From Zobellia russellii (lineage in GTDB: Bacteria > Bacteroidota > Bacteroidia > Flavobacteriales > Flavobacteriaceae): a stretch of 64,000 bases of DNA. The translations under genes and the position numbers were made by a program. The DNA lies in the NCBI RefSeq assembly GCF_018728565.1, contig NZ_JACSOI010000001.1:372001-436000 (forward strand). The letters run 5' to 3'. This document shows positions 57,401 through 63,317 of the stretch, in pieces (the first letter of the stretch is position 1; each line of letters begins with the position of its first letter). The notes under the pieces are model-generated. The model saw only the letters and a program-made list of their open reading frames with translations. It made no database searches and was not told the DNA's origin.

Positions 57401-60017
57401 TTACAGTGTAAGAATTACCAATGTAGATACAGGTTGTGTAATAGAAACTGTTCATAGAATTGAAGACCCGGATGTTATAGAGGTTACAGCCACGAAACTT
57501 TCCGACGAACAATGTTTGAACGATGGTGTAGATGATGGAAGTTTTAGTGTAACTATTGATAACTACACGGGGCCTTACAGCTATCAAGTATATGATATAA
57601 ACGATAATCCTGTAGCCGGATTCAGTGGAACTGGAGATACCAGTACACCTTTGACGATTTCAAATCTTGTTGGAGGAAGTTATTACATACGCATTACGGA
57701 AACTACAGCACCTTTGTGTGATGATGATTCTAATGTTATAACCGTATTGGCTCCAAGTGCTCCAATTACCGCTATTGTTAGAGAAGAAGCCAATGTATCA
57801 TGTAGCAATGATCAAGGTGAAATATTTGTAGATCCAACTGGTGGTGAAGGACCATATACCATCCGTTTGGAAAACACTACTACATCTACGGTATATACCG
57901 AAACAAATGTAGAGGCGTTTATTTTCAGAAACTTAGCGGCCGGTGATTATCATGTGACTGTTACAGATGCATTCTCTTGTGTATTATCGGATAACATCAC
58001 ATTGATCAGACCGGATGATATTGTAGCTAATATTACGGCAACTACCTTATCGTGTTTTAATGCAAATACGGCAAGCATATCAACAACCGTAGGTGCAAGA
58101 AATATTACACCAACGTACCAATATCAATTGAATGTTTATGATGATATTTCCGGAAGTAACTTATTAACTACTTCTGTTGGTCAGAGTACAGGCGACTTCA
58201 ATAATTTAGCGGCCGGTTTCTATAGTGTAACGGTAAGTGATGAGGTTGGATGTTCGGAAGAGACCGCTATTCTTGAAATAGTAAATCCTACGGAAGTAGA
58301 AGCTTCATTGATTAGGACAAGTCCGTTGACTTGTACCACCGGTGTAGAATTTGAATTAAGTGCCACTGGAGGAAGCGGAACATACGAATTTAGTGAAGAC
58401 AATGTTACATGGACAGCAATGCCAGGAAACAGCGTTAATTTGCCTTTAAGCGGCATGTTGAGTGCAGGTGTTTACCGCTACTATGTTAGGGATGCCGTAA
58501 ACCTTTGTACAGCTGTTCAATCTAATTCTATTGAAGAAGACCCTATTGATCCATTAATATTAACAGTAGATGATACTGCTGCAGTAATTAACTGTAATGG
58601 TGATAATACCGCTACTATCTATGCTACGGCAGATGGTGGTTTAGGAAACTATCAATATTCTCTTTACACAGATGCTTCATTAAGTGTAGCTTCTCGTATA
58701 GCCGGTCCACAAAGCAATGGTACCTTCAGTACTTTGCCAGCCGGAACCTATTACGTAGATGTAATCAGTCAGGATTGTAGATTAACTACTCCTGAACAAG
58801 TAGTTATCTCTGAGCCTACAGCTTTGGAATACACAGATGAAATTATCGATGTTTCTTGTAACGGCGAAGAAGATGGAAGTATAACCGTTACCTTGTCCGG
58901 TGGTTCAGGGGGCTATCAATATGCTATATCTCCAAACCTTAATCAGTTTGATGATGAAAATACATTTGAAGACCTTGCCCCTGGAGATTACAGGGTAATT
59001 GCACAGGATCAAAATGGCTGCTTTATAGAGTTGGAATATACCATTAACGAGCCTGCCATTGTTGAAATATCGGCCATCTCAACACCAGAAATATGTATAG
59101 GTGAAGAAAATGGTACAATTGAATTGACCATTACCGGAGGAACTGGAGGTTATAGCACCCGAATGCATACAGAAACCGATTTTGTTCAGGACAGAACAAC
59201 TTTTACCGGTCTGGCTGAAGGAAACTACATCATATTTGTACGTGATGCCCAAGGTTGTGAAGAAAATATAACCGTTGCCGTAGAACCAGGCGTAAATTTA
59301 AATGCTACTGTAGAACCGGTATATGGTTGTAATGGAAATATTCCTAACAACTACATAAATATTACCCTAGAAGACGAAACTATTGCAGATCAGGTTCTTT
59401 ATGGTGTAGATACCATGGATCCAGCAGAAATGCAGTTGAACCCATTCTTTAGAGACCTTACACCGGGTACGCATTACATAGCTATATCCCATGCCAACGG
59501 TTGTATCGTAACATACGATATAGAGATTGAAGATTTCCAACCTTTAACTCTTGTTCTAGAGCAAACCAACATCAACCAGATAACAGCAAACGTTACTGGT
59601 GGAAGAGGTGAATACAATATTACTTTTGGTGATAAGGATAATGGTACGGACAATACGTTCTACATTAACCGTACTGATACTTATGTAGTTACCGTAACCG
59701 ATGAAAACGGTTGTGAAGCTGTAGCAAGCATATATATGGAGTTTATAGATCTTGATATTCCAAACTTCTTTACCCCAAATGGAGATGCGGAAAATCAGAC
59801 ATGGAAACCTAAAAATGATGAAGGCTTCCCAGAGATACTAACCATCATATTTGATCGTTATGGTAGAGAGGTGTACCGAATGGGTGTTGGTGATCCAGGA
59901 TGGGACGGTCTTTACTTAAGCAAAGAGCTTCCTACCGGAGATTACTGGTACGTTATTAAACTCAACGGAGAGAATGATGACAGGGAATTCGTTGGACACT
60001 TTACCCTATATCGCTAA
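45447..60017 (+). CDS. sprB: SprB-like giant mobile surface adhesin, T9SS type B cargo
   Basis: 4856 residues in one uninterrupted frame. Signal peptide 1-23; a beta-rich N-terminal domain (about 100-390; RYAGLYWSATYP, GGWTLVIVYENPN); a DUF11-type repeat (about 396-520; VLDYVLTFQNTGNDD-like); a Cys-containing linker region; then from about residue 870 to 4765 a run of about forty SprB-type repeats. Each has the scheme VxCNGxxDGSI, a Y-x-YS strand, LxxGxYxVxVxDxxGC and a PxxL linker. A jelly-roll-like domain interrupts the array at about 1284-1481. Residues 4768-4856 are the type B sorting domain (IPNFFTPNGDAENQTW). In F. johnsoniae SprB moves along the cell surface and drives gliding. Third gene of the operon, with no gap after the sprD-like gene. 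Confidence 0.82.
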   Translation: MIPKSLKKILAGALFLYAFAGFSQEYNSFEVRYQNNIKGDLTFISNSIVNRDGGTSATEPEDPYNNLNNNGNYWPSSNRNPETGGYYNSNDYKNMQYIDVDSDATTFSSSTATFTFPNADCNLIRYAGLYWSATYPRDDTADPVGTPRDYEIDEIKFKVPGGTYVDITADEILYDGLTNTQLSANAPYACYADVTGLITPLTNPEGDYTIANIPSAQGYGITPSGRGRMTGGAAGGWTLVIVYENPNLTGKLITTFDGFARVTGSSSVNINYSGFNTIPVGPVTANIGAGALEGDYGIVRDYLRIRAASNGGFTTLSNGTNPSNNFFNSNITLNGVHAANRNPFSRNTLGYDSDLFNLNNPTNSVIPNNETAATFRFQTNGDQYYPFFNSFNIEIIEPDIVLEKKVEDIAGNDITGQGVNLGQILDYVLTFQNTGNDDAVNYTIRDILPINVTLDEANLDMPTGTTYTYDPATREVDFFIPNRFVEVGDTPGQIRMRVQVAQNCFDFIDACTDLIENLAYSTYEGEINNNRITDDPSVSDFDNCGFVTPGATNFLLDDLSDCNFTRTVQLCGLNALLDAGDNFDDYVWVRDENGNGQIDASDPVLNDGDPDNDQSTLEVTQVGTYIVDKIVADPCKGFKEIIVVERYGTTQTNPLVEYFNDINSDADPTNDIQGEIVECSIDGDLLPKFFLCGSADVQPIQLNILDAQSISWERLDEGSCLAAPDDCANKNLTCTWNQVETGSDYNADTAGKYRLVINYTNGCFSRFYFDVFQNNLNILYNDRDIICSTDGNITITNLGSNYGYQLVDVANNAIVVPFSANNGPSFDISTNGAYRVDVTQLDSSGNPIPDACIFSTPDIGILDRDFQVDVTTTPSNCNAQGIIKIDVLNVEPNYNYVLRRSDGTLIDDETAQPDNTHSFDVNPGDYTIEVSTQDGCTYSEDVTVTRTPDPTVTAVTTRDIGCTAGTIQLTGSGGLPNPDYSYAIWSKNGTNLYADVASIPGDAYDTNPIFSFGWRDTDADDIDEYFPGEDGDYVFVIVDSNNCFAFSNEVTINDNGAMTLDSITETSPSCSGDSDGAITINTTGGVAPYEFSIDGGTTTQGTPNFVNLIAGTYEVFVTDSSGCSFSQTINLTEPFPLSASAGVSRDATCDPNGAEVRVTNVTGGTAPYEYSFDGGASYSASSTATLPPGDYTVIVRDASCEFPMNVTVEDVPDEPEVTLTPEVSYDCDGLATVTATPNITTYNYTYALDGVPNSPDPTSNVFLNVGPGTYTVSTNYSSQTPPTPSILLSEDFGSGATIPSPNTNGYTYEDQTNNAPGDSNSNVNDFEYTVTSDIVAPFGTWINPIDHTTGTRTGQGRYLVMNVGTPTPTQIIYSKQINDVIPNQDLSVTLYVMNLLRQGTGGLDPNLTIEIRETGTTNVVQSIRTGEIAKNTGSNDWVEFTATLNPGANTTLDFVIRSEVNGNGGNDFALDDIVIHQVPEVCEQTVETAVTVVAGNVFTANITGSTDASCNGLSDGSITFEVENFNAAGFEYSIDGGAFIASTTSPVTSASTLGAGSHTLVVRKADETTCSRTLTQTISAPDALEAFASITTELSCTNGGATITASVTGGTAAYEYQLEDNLGAIVGTNDFATNGANTVFSGLAAGDYIVRVRDANSCEDAIEAALTVTAANPITFNVTPTACYPGGNTATIQVDVTDGNGDYTFSINGNPWVSPTPANSTIHTFSGLSNGTYTINVQDGLGCTGVLQNITIDPQLTVSASAPTITACATDTDITISASGGDNNYVFAVVTNGTAVTNSDFSTDNPVTVSAAGDYDVYVRDNSGGADYCSAMYTITVNQDAPIAITPTPTAVTCFGESNGAISIVVDSGGNAPFMYSIDNGVTYVTENSFPNLSAGTYPVRVRDSNNCETTPQDVVVTEPSQLVAEASITQNYTCLVDGEITVGDVTPTTGGSGDYQYCINGGAWTAASSTGVHAFSGLTDGTYSIRVRDANATSCELTLADVIIAPLPTEPTLSTSITYNCDGTGNITVLPNDASYTYSIDGGTAQPTNVFNDIALGSHTITVNYGSDCTVDRTVIVEDGHAFEASITAFENLDCNGDNSGTITIDANNYGTGGYEYSLNGAAFVGPFTAAEEITGLAAQAHSIEVRDVDNAAASLPGCTVTLTQTLTEPNAVVASASITSEFTCNNSGATITASATGGTPTYEYQLEDNVGGILTAYQTNTEFNGVPAGDYIVRVRDTNLCTDPIDSAITVFAPVVPTFDATPTACYSGTNDGSIAVNVTAGNGGYSFSIDGGPFVAATPVTGTTHTFDNLANGTYTIDVRDAYGCTAVQQTITIDPQLVVSVEVVDISACNDGSITVNATGGNGTLVYAIVPANTDPSGLYSTTNFLTVTTAMATANPAGYDVYVLDNNGASPSCSFLQEDIILTPVATLTASGTATDPECFDGLGSIDATVGGGTGPFTYQLVDLTPADGIDYGTTNTNISTTTLTFNGIGVGDYEITVTDTNSCTVTSSTITINNATEITADIDPILPAACNDPDPNEYGFRFDNVTAPSGGTIEYSNDGGTTWQLSNELRGTLSGTEVFPSIRVTLPSGTICQRDFDRYIIPYPLDNLDISISAIVVDCFDLQVRVQGTAGVAPYEYAYSEDPANFDPATTTWQPGGTVNSSGATVPAGEGSYTWTGLTPGRTYIFYVRDNTGCVRQSLINVNDLINEPIEITTDITPTCFGSSTGEIEYTLNPTIPSSHMRWEFFEVGNPIALQTSGGDILYNNTITVSGLPEGEYYIDIVQSDGTTDACRGGSENTYLQELRALSATPNVTRDISCNLPGLISIDGITGGGGAPYTFDVTGPAGFTALTGTTDNPVQIPVNSPAGNYTVTINDQYGCSFTMAPVALTLSPNPTIDSITQDNCSAPIDLTVVGNSAAGNIRYAIAPAGDPAPTTYLDNGGVFNDIAAGSYDVYIIDGNGCMASQTAFVVHPVLSVQARLTKLIDCTASPEATINIEATSGSGSYEYSITNDAGAPAVAQTAFPGNPFDYRAPLAGNYTIIIYDTNTPNNAGCNREFTIRVPDRPEPIIDTVTSTDVTCNGDSDGTISISAVDNGIGPFTFEITSLDSGAVSIAPTSFTNTSATFTGLAPTTTAAGYIVTVRSNPTSNNCTTDSASILIAEPATIAVTMDAVVEFGCTTANNQNDAIISVASATGGSNAFVRYEFIKNDNPNTVPVEADIVVQNGSNDTYIETDLLGGAYTINVYDDKGCVGTTNATIAPFVEISNTTVTIDTDVSCNPGNDAEVTIGVTLTPPSGTPTLEYSVVGTDNAYSVLNQTNNLFTGIGVGNYEVTVTNTDTGCFVQTTFEIEDPNTFEIDATTVDVVCNGDDGSVSFTISDSTNPYTGGFTWQIYNSQGTATTGDDTIIAGATGTSANVGPTTPFNIGAGEYRVEVTQDSNPSCVASELFTIAGPSDPISANRIFTDITCVPGNNGTITITDVTGGWGGYSYLIFDAAGPVIDTNDSANYTSNQKEENLTAATYEVWVMDSRGCAEQLADVILVDPSPITADLRINQPNCTDLEGEIEVINVMNGQGSNYSYQLQLFNTGTSAFEDMRPIQTTAIFSGLGAGEYQVVVSDQWGCVGTTSTSIDLHEPISPLASVVKTIDCSTTDPGGQITISQTGGSGSFRYDVQYPLSAPATVDDTNNTGIFTNLTQVGDYVFTITDLDPNHGCSTTITQRLETAVIPVLNVDSSTNVTCNGLDDGTISVSVTDNGVGPYTFRIITGPGSSATFPIAATSSTTTSAFFDGLEGSIAGITYTIEARGANNCAITTDVTITELDVITVDPINIVQYGCTVGNNGNNASVSFTNASGGTGTFNRYVFIRDGSVVQDGSNTTYFETDGLGGIYEIRVYDNAGCSALSATDTVLPFVEISDATVTTTQEAACSPLNNGQIEVGVTVSPATATPNLEYVVTGINVTYAQTITSTNNPETFTGLEVGNYSVRITNVDTGCVIETVHRIEDPDVIEVTATKLSDEQCLNDGVDDGSFSVTIDNYTGPYSYQVYDINDNPVAGFSGTGDTSTPLTISNLVGGSYYIRITETTAPLCDDDSNVITVLAPSAPITAIVREEANVSCSNDQGEIFVDPTGGEGPYTIRLENTTTSTVYTETNVEAFIFRNLAAGDYHVTVTDAFSCVLSDNITLIRPDDIVANITATTLSCFNANTASISTTVGARNITPTYQYQLNVYDDISGSNLLTTSVGQSTGDFNNLAAGFYSVTVSDEVGCSEETAILEIVNPTEVEASLIRTSPLTCTTGVEFELSATGGSGTYEFSEDNVTWTAMPGNSVNLPLSGMLSAGVYRYYVRDAVNLCTAVQSNSIEEDPIDPLILTVDDTAAVINCNGDNTATIYATADGGLGNYQYSLYTDASLSVASRIAGPQSNGTFSTLPAGTYYVDVISQDCRLTTPEQVVISEPTALEYTDEIIDVSCNGEEDGSITVTLSGGSGGYQYAISPNLNQFDDENTFEDLAPGDYRVIAQDQNGCFIELEYTINEPAIVEISAISTPEICIGEENGTIELTITGGTGGYSTRMHTETDFVQDRTTFTGLAEGNYIIFVRDAQGCEENITVAVEPGVNLNATVEPVYGCNGNIPNNYINITLEDETIADQVLYGVDTMDPAEMQLNPFFRDLTPGTHYIAISHANGCIVTYDIEIEDFQPLTLVLEQTNINQITANVTGGRGEYNITFGDKDNGTDNTFYINRTDTYVVTVTDENGCEAVASIYMEFIDLDIPNFFTPNGDAENQTWKPKNDEGFPEILTIIFDRYGREVYRMGVGDPGWDGLYLSKELPTGDYWYVIKLNGENDDREFVGHFTLYR
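49080..51700 (+). repeat. Higher-order repeat A, copy 1 (with inserted domain)
   Basis: A block of several SprB-type repeats. Landmarks ATITASVTGGT, YEYQLEDN, PTACYPGGNT and ITIDPQLTVS recur in the same order in copy 2 at an offset of about 1.76 kb. It contains the jelly-roll-like insertion. Confidence 0.65.
49290..49895 (+). other. Jelly-roll-like domain inserted within a SprB-type repeat
   Basis: Encodes about residues 1284-1481 of the giant protein. It opens with LLSEDFGSGATIPSP, contains GTWINP, RYLVMNVG and DWVEFTATLNPG, and ends FALDDIVIHQVP, the pattern of MAM or carbohydrate-binding jelly-roll domains. The repeat halves on either side join to match an uninterrupted paralogous repeat near 51480-51740. 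Confidence 0.65.
51480..53010 (+). repeat. Higher-order repeat A, copy 2
   Basis: Landmarks ATITASATGGT, YEYQLEDN, PTACYSGTND and ITIDPQLVVS match copy 1. Offsets measured at three points were 1758, 1770 and 1755 nt. Copies are clearly diverged at DNA level. Confidence 0.65.
54385..56360 (+). repeat. Higher-order repeat B, copy 1
   Basis: Landmarks LTKLIDC, TCNGDSDGTIS, FGCTTANNQND, FVEISNTTVT, IEDPN and VSDQWGC occur in the same order in copy 2 about 1.95 kb downstream. Confidence 0.68.
56361..58290 (+). repeat. Higher-order repeat B, copy 2
   Basis: Landmarks VVKTIDC, TCNGLDDGTIS, YGCTVGNNGNN, FVEISDATVT, IEDPD and VSDEVGC. Offsets from copy 1 at three points were 1982, 1971 and 1926 nt, so the copies differ only by small indels. 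Confidence 0.68.
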
Positions 60018-60049
60018 ATAAAAATACTTAACCTACAACCTACAGTACC

Positions 60050-61003
60050 ATGCGCAAATTCATATGGACCATGCTGCTCTTATCGGGCATCATAACCGCA
60101 AGAGGGCAGGAGCTTAATTCGCCCCAGCTTACTCAATACTTGGCAGATAACCCGTTTGTTCTATCACCGGTTTATGCGGGTATAGGAGACCATGTAAAAA
60201 TTAGGCTTAACGGTCTTACACAATGGGTAGGAATCAAAGACGCACCACAAACACAGTCTCTGGCAGCAGATATGCGTTTAGGTGAAAAATCCGGTATAGG
60301 TCTATTTTTATATAATGATAAAAACGGATATACCAAACAACAGGGTGCCAGGGTATCTTTTGCTCATCACTTAACTCTAGACAGATATGATGATGAATTT
60401 TTATCCTTTGGTCTTTCTTACAACTTTAACCAGTTTAGAATAGACATTGATAAATTTGTGGATGCCAATCTTGATCCGGGAGTTATTAACAACCGCCAAA
60501 CTAGCAATCATAACTTTGATGTTGGGGTACTGTACAGATATGGTAAATTCTACATAAGTGGTAATGCATCCAACCTTTTAGGCAAGGATCCTAGCAGTTT
60601 TACCTTTAATGCAGATGAACCTAATGAACTAAGAAACTACTACGTATATACCGGATACAGATACAGAAAAAATAAAAACAGTGATCTAGAAATAGAGCCA
60701 TCTTTACTCTTTAAAATGTTTGAAAGTGATGGTCGTTCAGAAACCGATTTAAACCTAAAATTTAGATGGTACAATTTTGAAGACTATTTCTATGCCGGTG
60801 TTAACTACCGTTTTTTGAACGATCAAATAGGTAGCCCACTTTTTATAGCGCCTTTTGCAGGTCTAAAAAAGAACAATTTCTACTTTGGGTATTCCTATCA
60901 AATAATTCTAAATGAATTACTTACTTATAGTACAGGTACCCATGTAGTAACTATTGGTGTAGATTTGTTTCAAGGACTTAGTAATTGTCGTTGTACGTAT
61001 TAA
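60050..61003 (+). CDS. sprF: PorP/SprF-family T9SS outer-membrane protein
   Basis: 317 residues, the usual size for SprF. A signal peptide ends at ARGQ. QLTQYLADNPFVLSPVYAGI (about 27-46) is the diagnostic PorP/SprF opening, followed by RLNGLTQWVGIKDAPQT and beta-barrel strands to the C-terminus. In F. johnsoniae SprF is required for secretion or surface attachment of SprB, and the gene lies just after sprB, as here (33-nt gap). Last gene of the operon. A weakly structured 98-nt gap follows, with the folB promoter element. Confidence 0.88.
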   Translation: MRKFIWTMLLLSGIITARGQELNSPQLTQYLADNPFVLSPVYAGIGDHVKIRLNGLTQWVGIKDAPQTQSLAADMRLGEKSGIGLFLYNDKNGYTKQQGARVSFAHHLTLDRYDDEFLSFGLSYNFNQFRIDIDKFVDANLDPGVINNRQTSNHNFDVGVLYRYGKFYISGNASNLLGKDPSSFTFNADEPNELRNYYVYTGYRYRKNKNSDLEIEPSLLFKMFESDGRSETDLNLKFRWYNFEDYFYAGVNYRFLNDQIGSPLFIAPFAGLKKNNFYFGYSYQIILNELLTYSTGTHVVTIGVDLFQGLSNCRCTY

Positions 61004-61082
61004 GTGGCAAAGTTGTTCAAAATACCTGTACGATTATGGAAATTACAGCCTAGCTTTCTATTCTAATCTCGGCCGTTTCAAT

Positions 61083-61090
61083 TAAGTTTG
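61083..61090 (+). promoter_or_regulatory. Candidate promoter -7 element (TAAGTTTG) for folB
   Basis: TAAGTTTG fits TAnnTTTG and lies 17 nt before the TTG at 61108. No clear -33 TTG at the right distance. Confidence 0.45.
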
Positions 61091-61107
61091 CAAAAATAAA
61101 TTTGATT

Positions 61108-61470
61108 TTGGACAAGGTTAAAGTTAATAATATAAGGGTCTATGCCCACCACGGTTGTTTAGAGGAAGAAACTGCCATAGGTAGCGAATATTTGGTGAAT
61201 GTGTCTGTAGATGCCAATTTAACCAAAGCTTCAATTTCCGATAGATTATCCGATACGGTTGATTATGTTCATATTAACCATATCGTGAAAGAGGAAATGA
61301 AAGTGCCTTCTAAACTTTTGGAACATATTGGTAAACGTATTATAGATCGTATTTTTAACGAAATTCAAATTGTTCAAAAAGCAGAAGTTGAGGTTTCAAA
61401 AATAAACCCTCCTATAGGTGGTGATGTTGAAAAAGTGACCATAGTTTTAAAGGAAAAGCGAAAAAAATAA
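61108..61470 (+). CDS. folB: Dihydroneopterin aldolase
   Basis: About 120 residues. IRVYAHHGCLEEET is the family's opening with the catalytic-site Tyr/His region. SDTVDYVHINHIVKEEM (about 44-60) and VEVSKINPPIGGDVEKV follow. It makes 6-hydroxymethyl-dihydropterin in folate synthesis. No ATG is available at the 5' end. TTG 61108 (protein MDKVKV) is my choice by comparison with relatives that start just before KxKxxNIRVY; TTG 61102 is the alternative. Confidence 0.9.
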   Translation: MDKVKVNNIRVYAHHGCLEEETAIGSEYLVNVSVDANLTKASISDRLSDTVDYVHINHIVKEEMKVPSKLLEHIGKRIIDRIFNEIQIVQKAEVEVSKINPPIGGDVEKVTIVLKEKRKK

Positions 61471-61598
61471 CGTACCCAATACACTAAATCATCATTCTAA
61501 ATAACTGCAAATCTTTATACTTAGCTCTTTTTATGTACGATGTAAATAGCCATTGTGAAAAAAAAGTAAAGTAAAAATAACATTTCCATCAAAAAAAC

Positions 61599-61606
61599 TA
61601 TCTTTG
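61599..61606 (+). promoter_or_regulatory. Promoter -7 element (TATCTTTG) for tRNA-Cys
   Basis: TATCTTTG fits TAnnTTTG and ends 11 nt before the mature tRNA 5' end. Confidence 0.6.
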
Positions 61607-61617
61607 CACCTGCAAAT

Positions 61618-61688
61618 GGCATCGTGGCCGAGTGGCTAGGCAGAGCTCTGCAAAAGCTTGTACAGCAGTTCGAATCTGCTCGATGCCT
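61618..61688 (+). tRNA. tRNA-Cys (GCA)
   Basis: 71 nt. The acceptor stem GGCATCG / CGATGCC is perfect with discriminator T. The anticodon stem GAGCT / AGCTT closes a 7-nt loop CTGCAAA with anticodon GCA at positions 34-36. The T arm AGCAG-TTCGAAT-CTGCT is canonical. CCA is not encoded. Own promoter and terminator. Confidence 0.97.
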
Positions 61689-61692
61689 CAAC

Positions 61693-61724
61693 AAAAAACC
61701 TTCGTGTACAACGAAGGTTTTTTT
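61693..61724 (+). terminator. Terminator after tRNA-Cys, probably also serving the LysE-type gene
   Basis: Stem ACCTTCG / CGAAGGT with flanking A- and T-runs, so it can work in both directions. The only minus-strand gene running towards it ends about 60 nt away. Confidence 0.88.
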
Positions 61725-61782
61725 GTTTTAAATACGAAACATCCAGAGCAAGTATATCATTACAATACTCCCTATTATTTAG

Positions 61783-62451
61783 CTAAAGCTTTTCTATACG
61801 TTCAATACCGTTTTCTATATTAAACTGGTCTTTTGGTAAAAAACCTTTGATTATTAGCACTATACCACATATAATCAAAATAATACCAAGTCCTTTTTTA
61901 ATGAAAAATATTCTGTTTACCGTTAGTTTCTTCTTTAACTGTTTCGCCAGAAGAATCTTAAATATATCCGTTACAAAATAAGCCCCTACCATTGCAGAAA
62001 AGAACACTACAATACGGTTAGGGTCATTATCCAAACTAGGTCCTACCACAATGATAATACCCAACCAAAATACCAAAACCCCAATATTTATAAAATTCAG
62101 CAGAAAACCTTTTACGAACAGACCTAGATAATCGCTTTTCTTAACTTTTATATTAGTTTCTACCTGTTTGGGAGGTTTTTTAAATATGGTAACAATACCA
62201 TACACCAGAAGTATTGCACCTCCAAAAACATACAGACCCGGCTGGTTGCTTAAATTTTCAAGAAGTTGAAAACTACTAAAATAAGCAAGAACAAGAAAAA
62301 CACCATCTGCAAGAATAACCCCAAAATCAAAAATAAGGGCGGCCCTAAATCCTTTAATGGCACTTGTTTCCAAAAGAACAAAGAAAACAGGCCCAATCAT
62401 AAAGCTTAAAAAAAAGCCTAATGGAACTGCTGCCTGAATGTCTTCCCACAT
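61783..62451 (-). CDS. LysE-family transporter
   Basis: 222 residues with six membrane segments. The opening AAVPLGFFLSFMIGPVFFVLL (about 7-27) is the LysE/RhtB signature region, where a Gly/Pro-containing first helix precedes the cytoplasmic loop. The family exports amino acids or related small molecules; the substrate is unknown. The charged C-terminal tail ends IERIEKL. Downstream of the DUF2807 gene with a 122-nt gap, so co-transcription is uncertain; a TAGCTTTG on the minus strand at 62539-62546 could be its own -7 element. Confidence 0.8.
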   Translation of the reverse strand: MWEDIQAAVPLGFFLSFMIGPVFFVLLETSAIKGFRAALIFDFGVILADGVFLVLAYFSSFQLLENLSNQPGLYVFGGAILLVYGIVTIFKKPPKQVETNIKVKKSDYLGLFVKGFLLNFINIGVLVFWLGIIIVVGPSLDNDPNRIVVFFSAMVGAYFVTDIFKILLAKQLKKKLTVNRIFFIKKGLGIILIICGIVLIIKGFLPKDQFNIENGIERIEKL

Positions 62452-62573
62452 GCGTTATTCTTGGTATTCTTTACTATTAATTTTAAAGCAAAATGTAGTT
62501 TTATCCCTTCCTGATAAGAAATTGGAAAGACTACACCACAAAGCTAAGGGATTAAAACTGGAATAAAAACCGA

Positions 62574-63254
62574 TTACATTCGTGTTACCGTACCACCAAA
62601 CACAGTTTTTTCATCCATTTTTTTAGGATTGCCGTACACCAAAACCTCTCCGCCGGCCTTTACAGTGGCCTTTACATAATCCGATGCGTAAATCTCTGCA
62701 CGAGATCCGGCATTCACATTTATAGTAGAAAACTTAGTTATGAATTCTTTACCCTCATAAACACCACCGGTATTTATGACAATATCCTGTAAATTAGAGG
62801 AGCCACTGGTTGAAATCATTCCACCGGTAACTGTCTTTACCAACATCTGTTCAACTTCGGCATTAATTTCCAGTTCGCCACCTTCTTGGGCCTTAAGCTC
62901 AATAACTTCTTGTTTTATAGATTCATCCGAAACTATTCTAGCATCTTCGTTAACGTCTATAACAATAAGTTTTTCGGTATAGTACAAATCAACAAAAGTT
63001 CTGTACCCACTAAAAATTTTACCTATTTGCATTCTTATTTTAAGAACACCATCATTATTAACAATAGCTACCTTATCTATATTCTCACCGGATATAACGG
63101 CCTTATTCTCATTTGCCTTGATAAGCTTAATGGAAAGACCATCAAAAGCCTTAACCTCTGAGAATTTAGTTAAGTCTTGAGTCATAGTAGCATCTTGGGC
63201 AAAAGTGACTTGAAGCCCAAGAATACAAATGACAAGCAAAACGAACTTTTTCAT
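62574..63254 (-). CDS. DUF2807 (head-GIN type) secreted beta-helix protein
   Basis: Start placed at ATG 63254 (226 residues), because MKKFVLLVICILGLQVTFAQ is a clean signal peptide. The frame open to 63305 only adds 17 residues in front. The mature protein is beta-rich with repeated strands (GGELEINAEVEQ, TGGMISTSGSSNLQ, NTGGVYEGKEF, AGSRAEIYASDYV), typical of DUF2807 putative auto-transporter-like proteins of Bacteroidota. No sorting domain is visible. Role unknown. Located 63 nt after rnr. Confidence 0.82.
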   Translation of the reverse strand: MKKFVLLVICILGLQVTFAQDATMTQDLTKFSEVKAFDGLSIKLIKANENKAVISGENIDKVAIVNNDGVLKIRMQIGKIFSGYRTFVDLYYTEKLIVIDVNEDARIVSDESIKQEVIELKAQEGGELEINAEVEQMLVKTVTGGMISTSGSSNLQDIVINTGGVYEGKEFITKFSTINVNAGSRAEIYASDYVKATVKAGGEVLVYGNPKKMDEKTVFGGTVTRM

Positions 63255-63317
63255 AATGTACCTTTTTAGGTTATTTTGATAGTTCAAAGACAAAATCCGT
63301 TCCAAAAGAACCGATTA

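Noticed and set aside
45447-60017. CRISPR or minisatellite array in the repetitive adhesin gene
   Set aside because: The repeats are protein-level, about 80-100 residues long and strongly diverged in DNA; there is no short exact direct repeat with spacers.
61618-61688. tRNA-Cys as an integration site for a mobile element
   Set aside because: No integrase and no repeat of the tRNA 3' end was seen nearby; the next genes are ordinary chromosomal ones.
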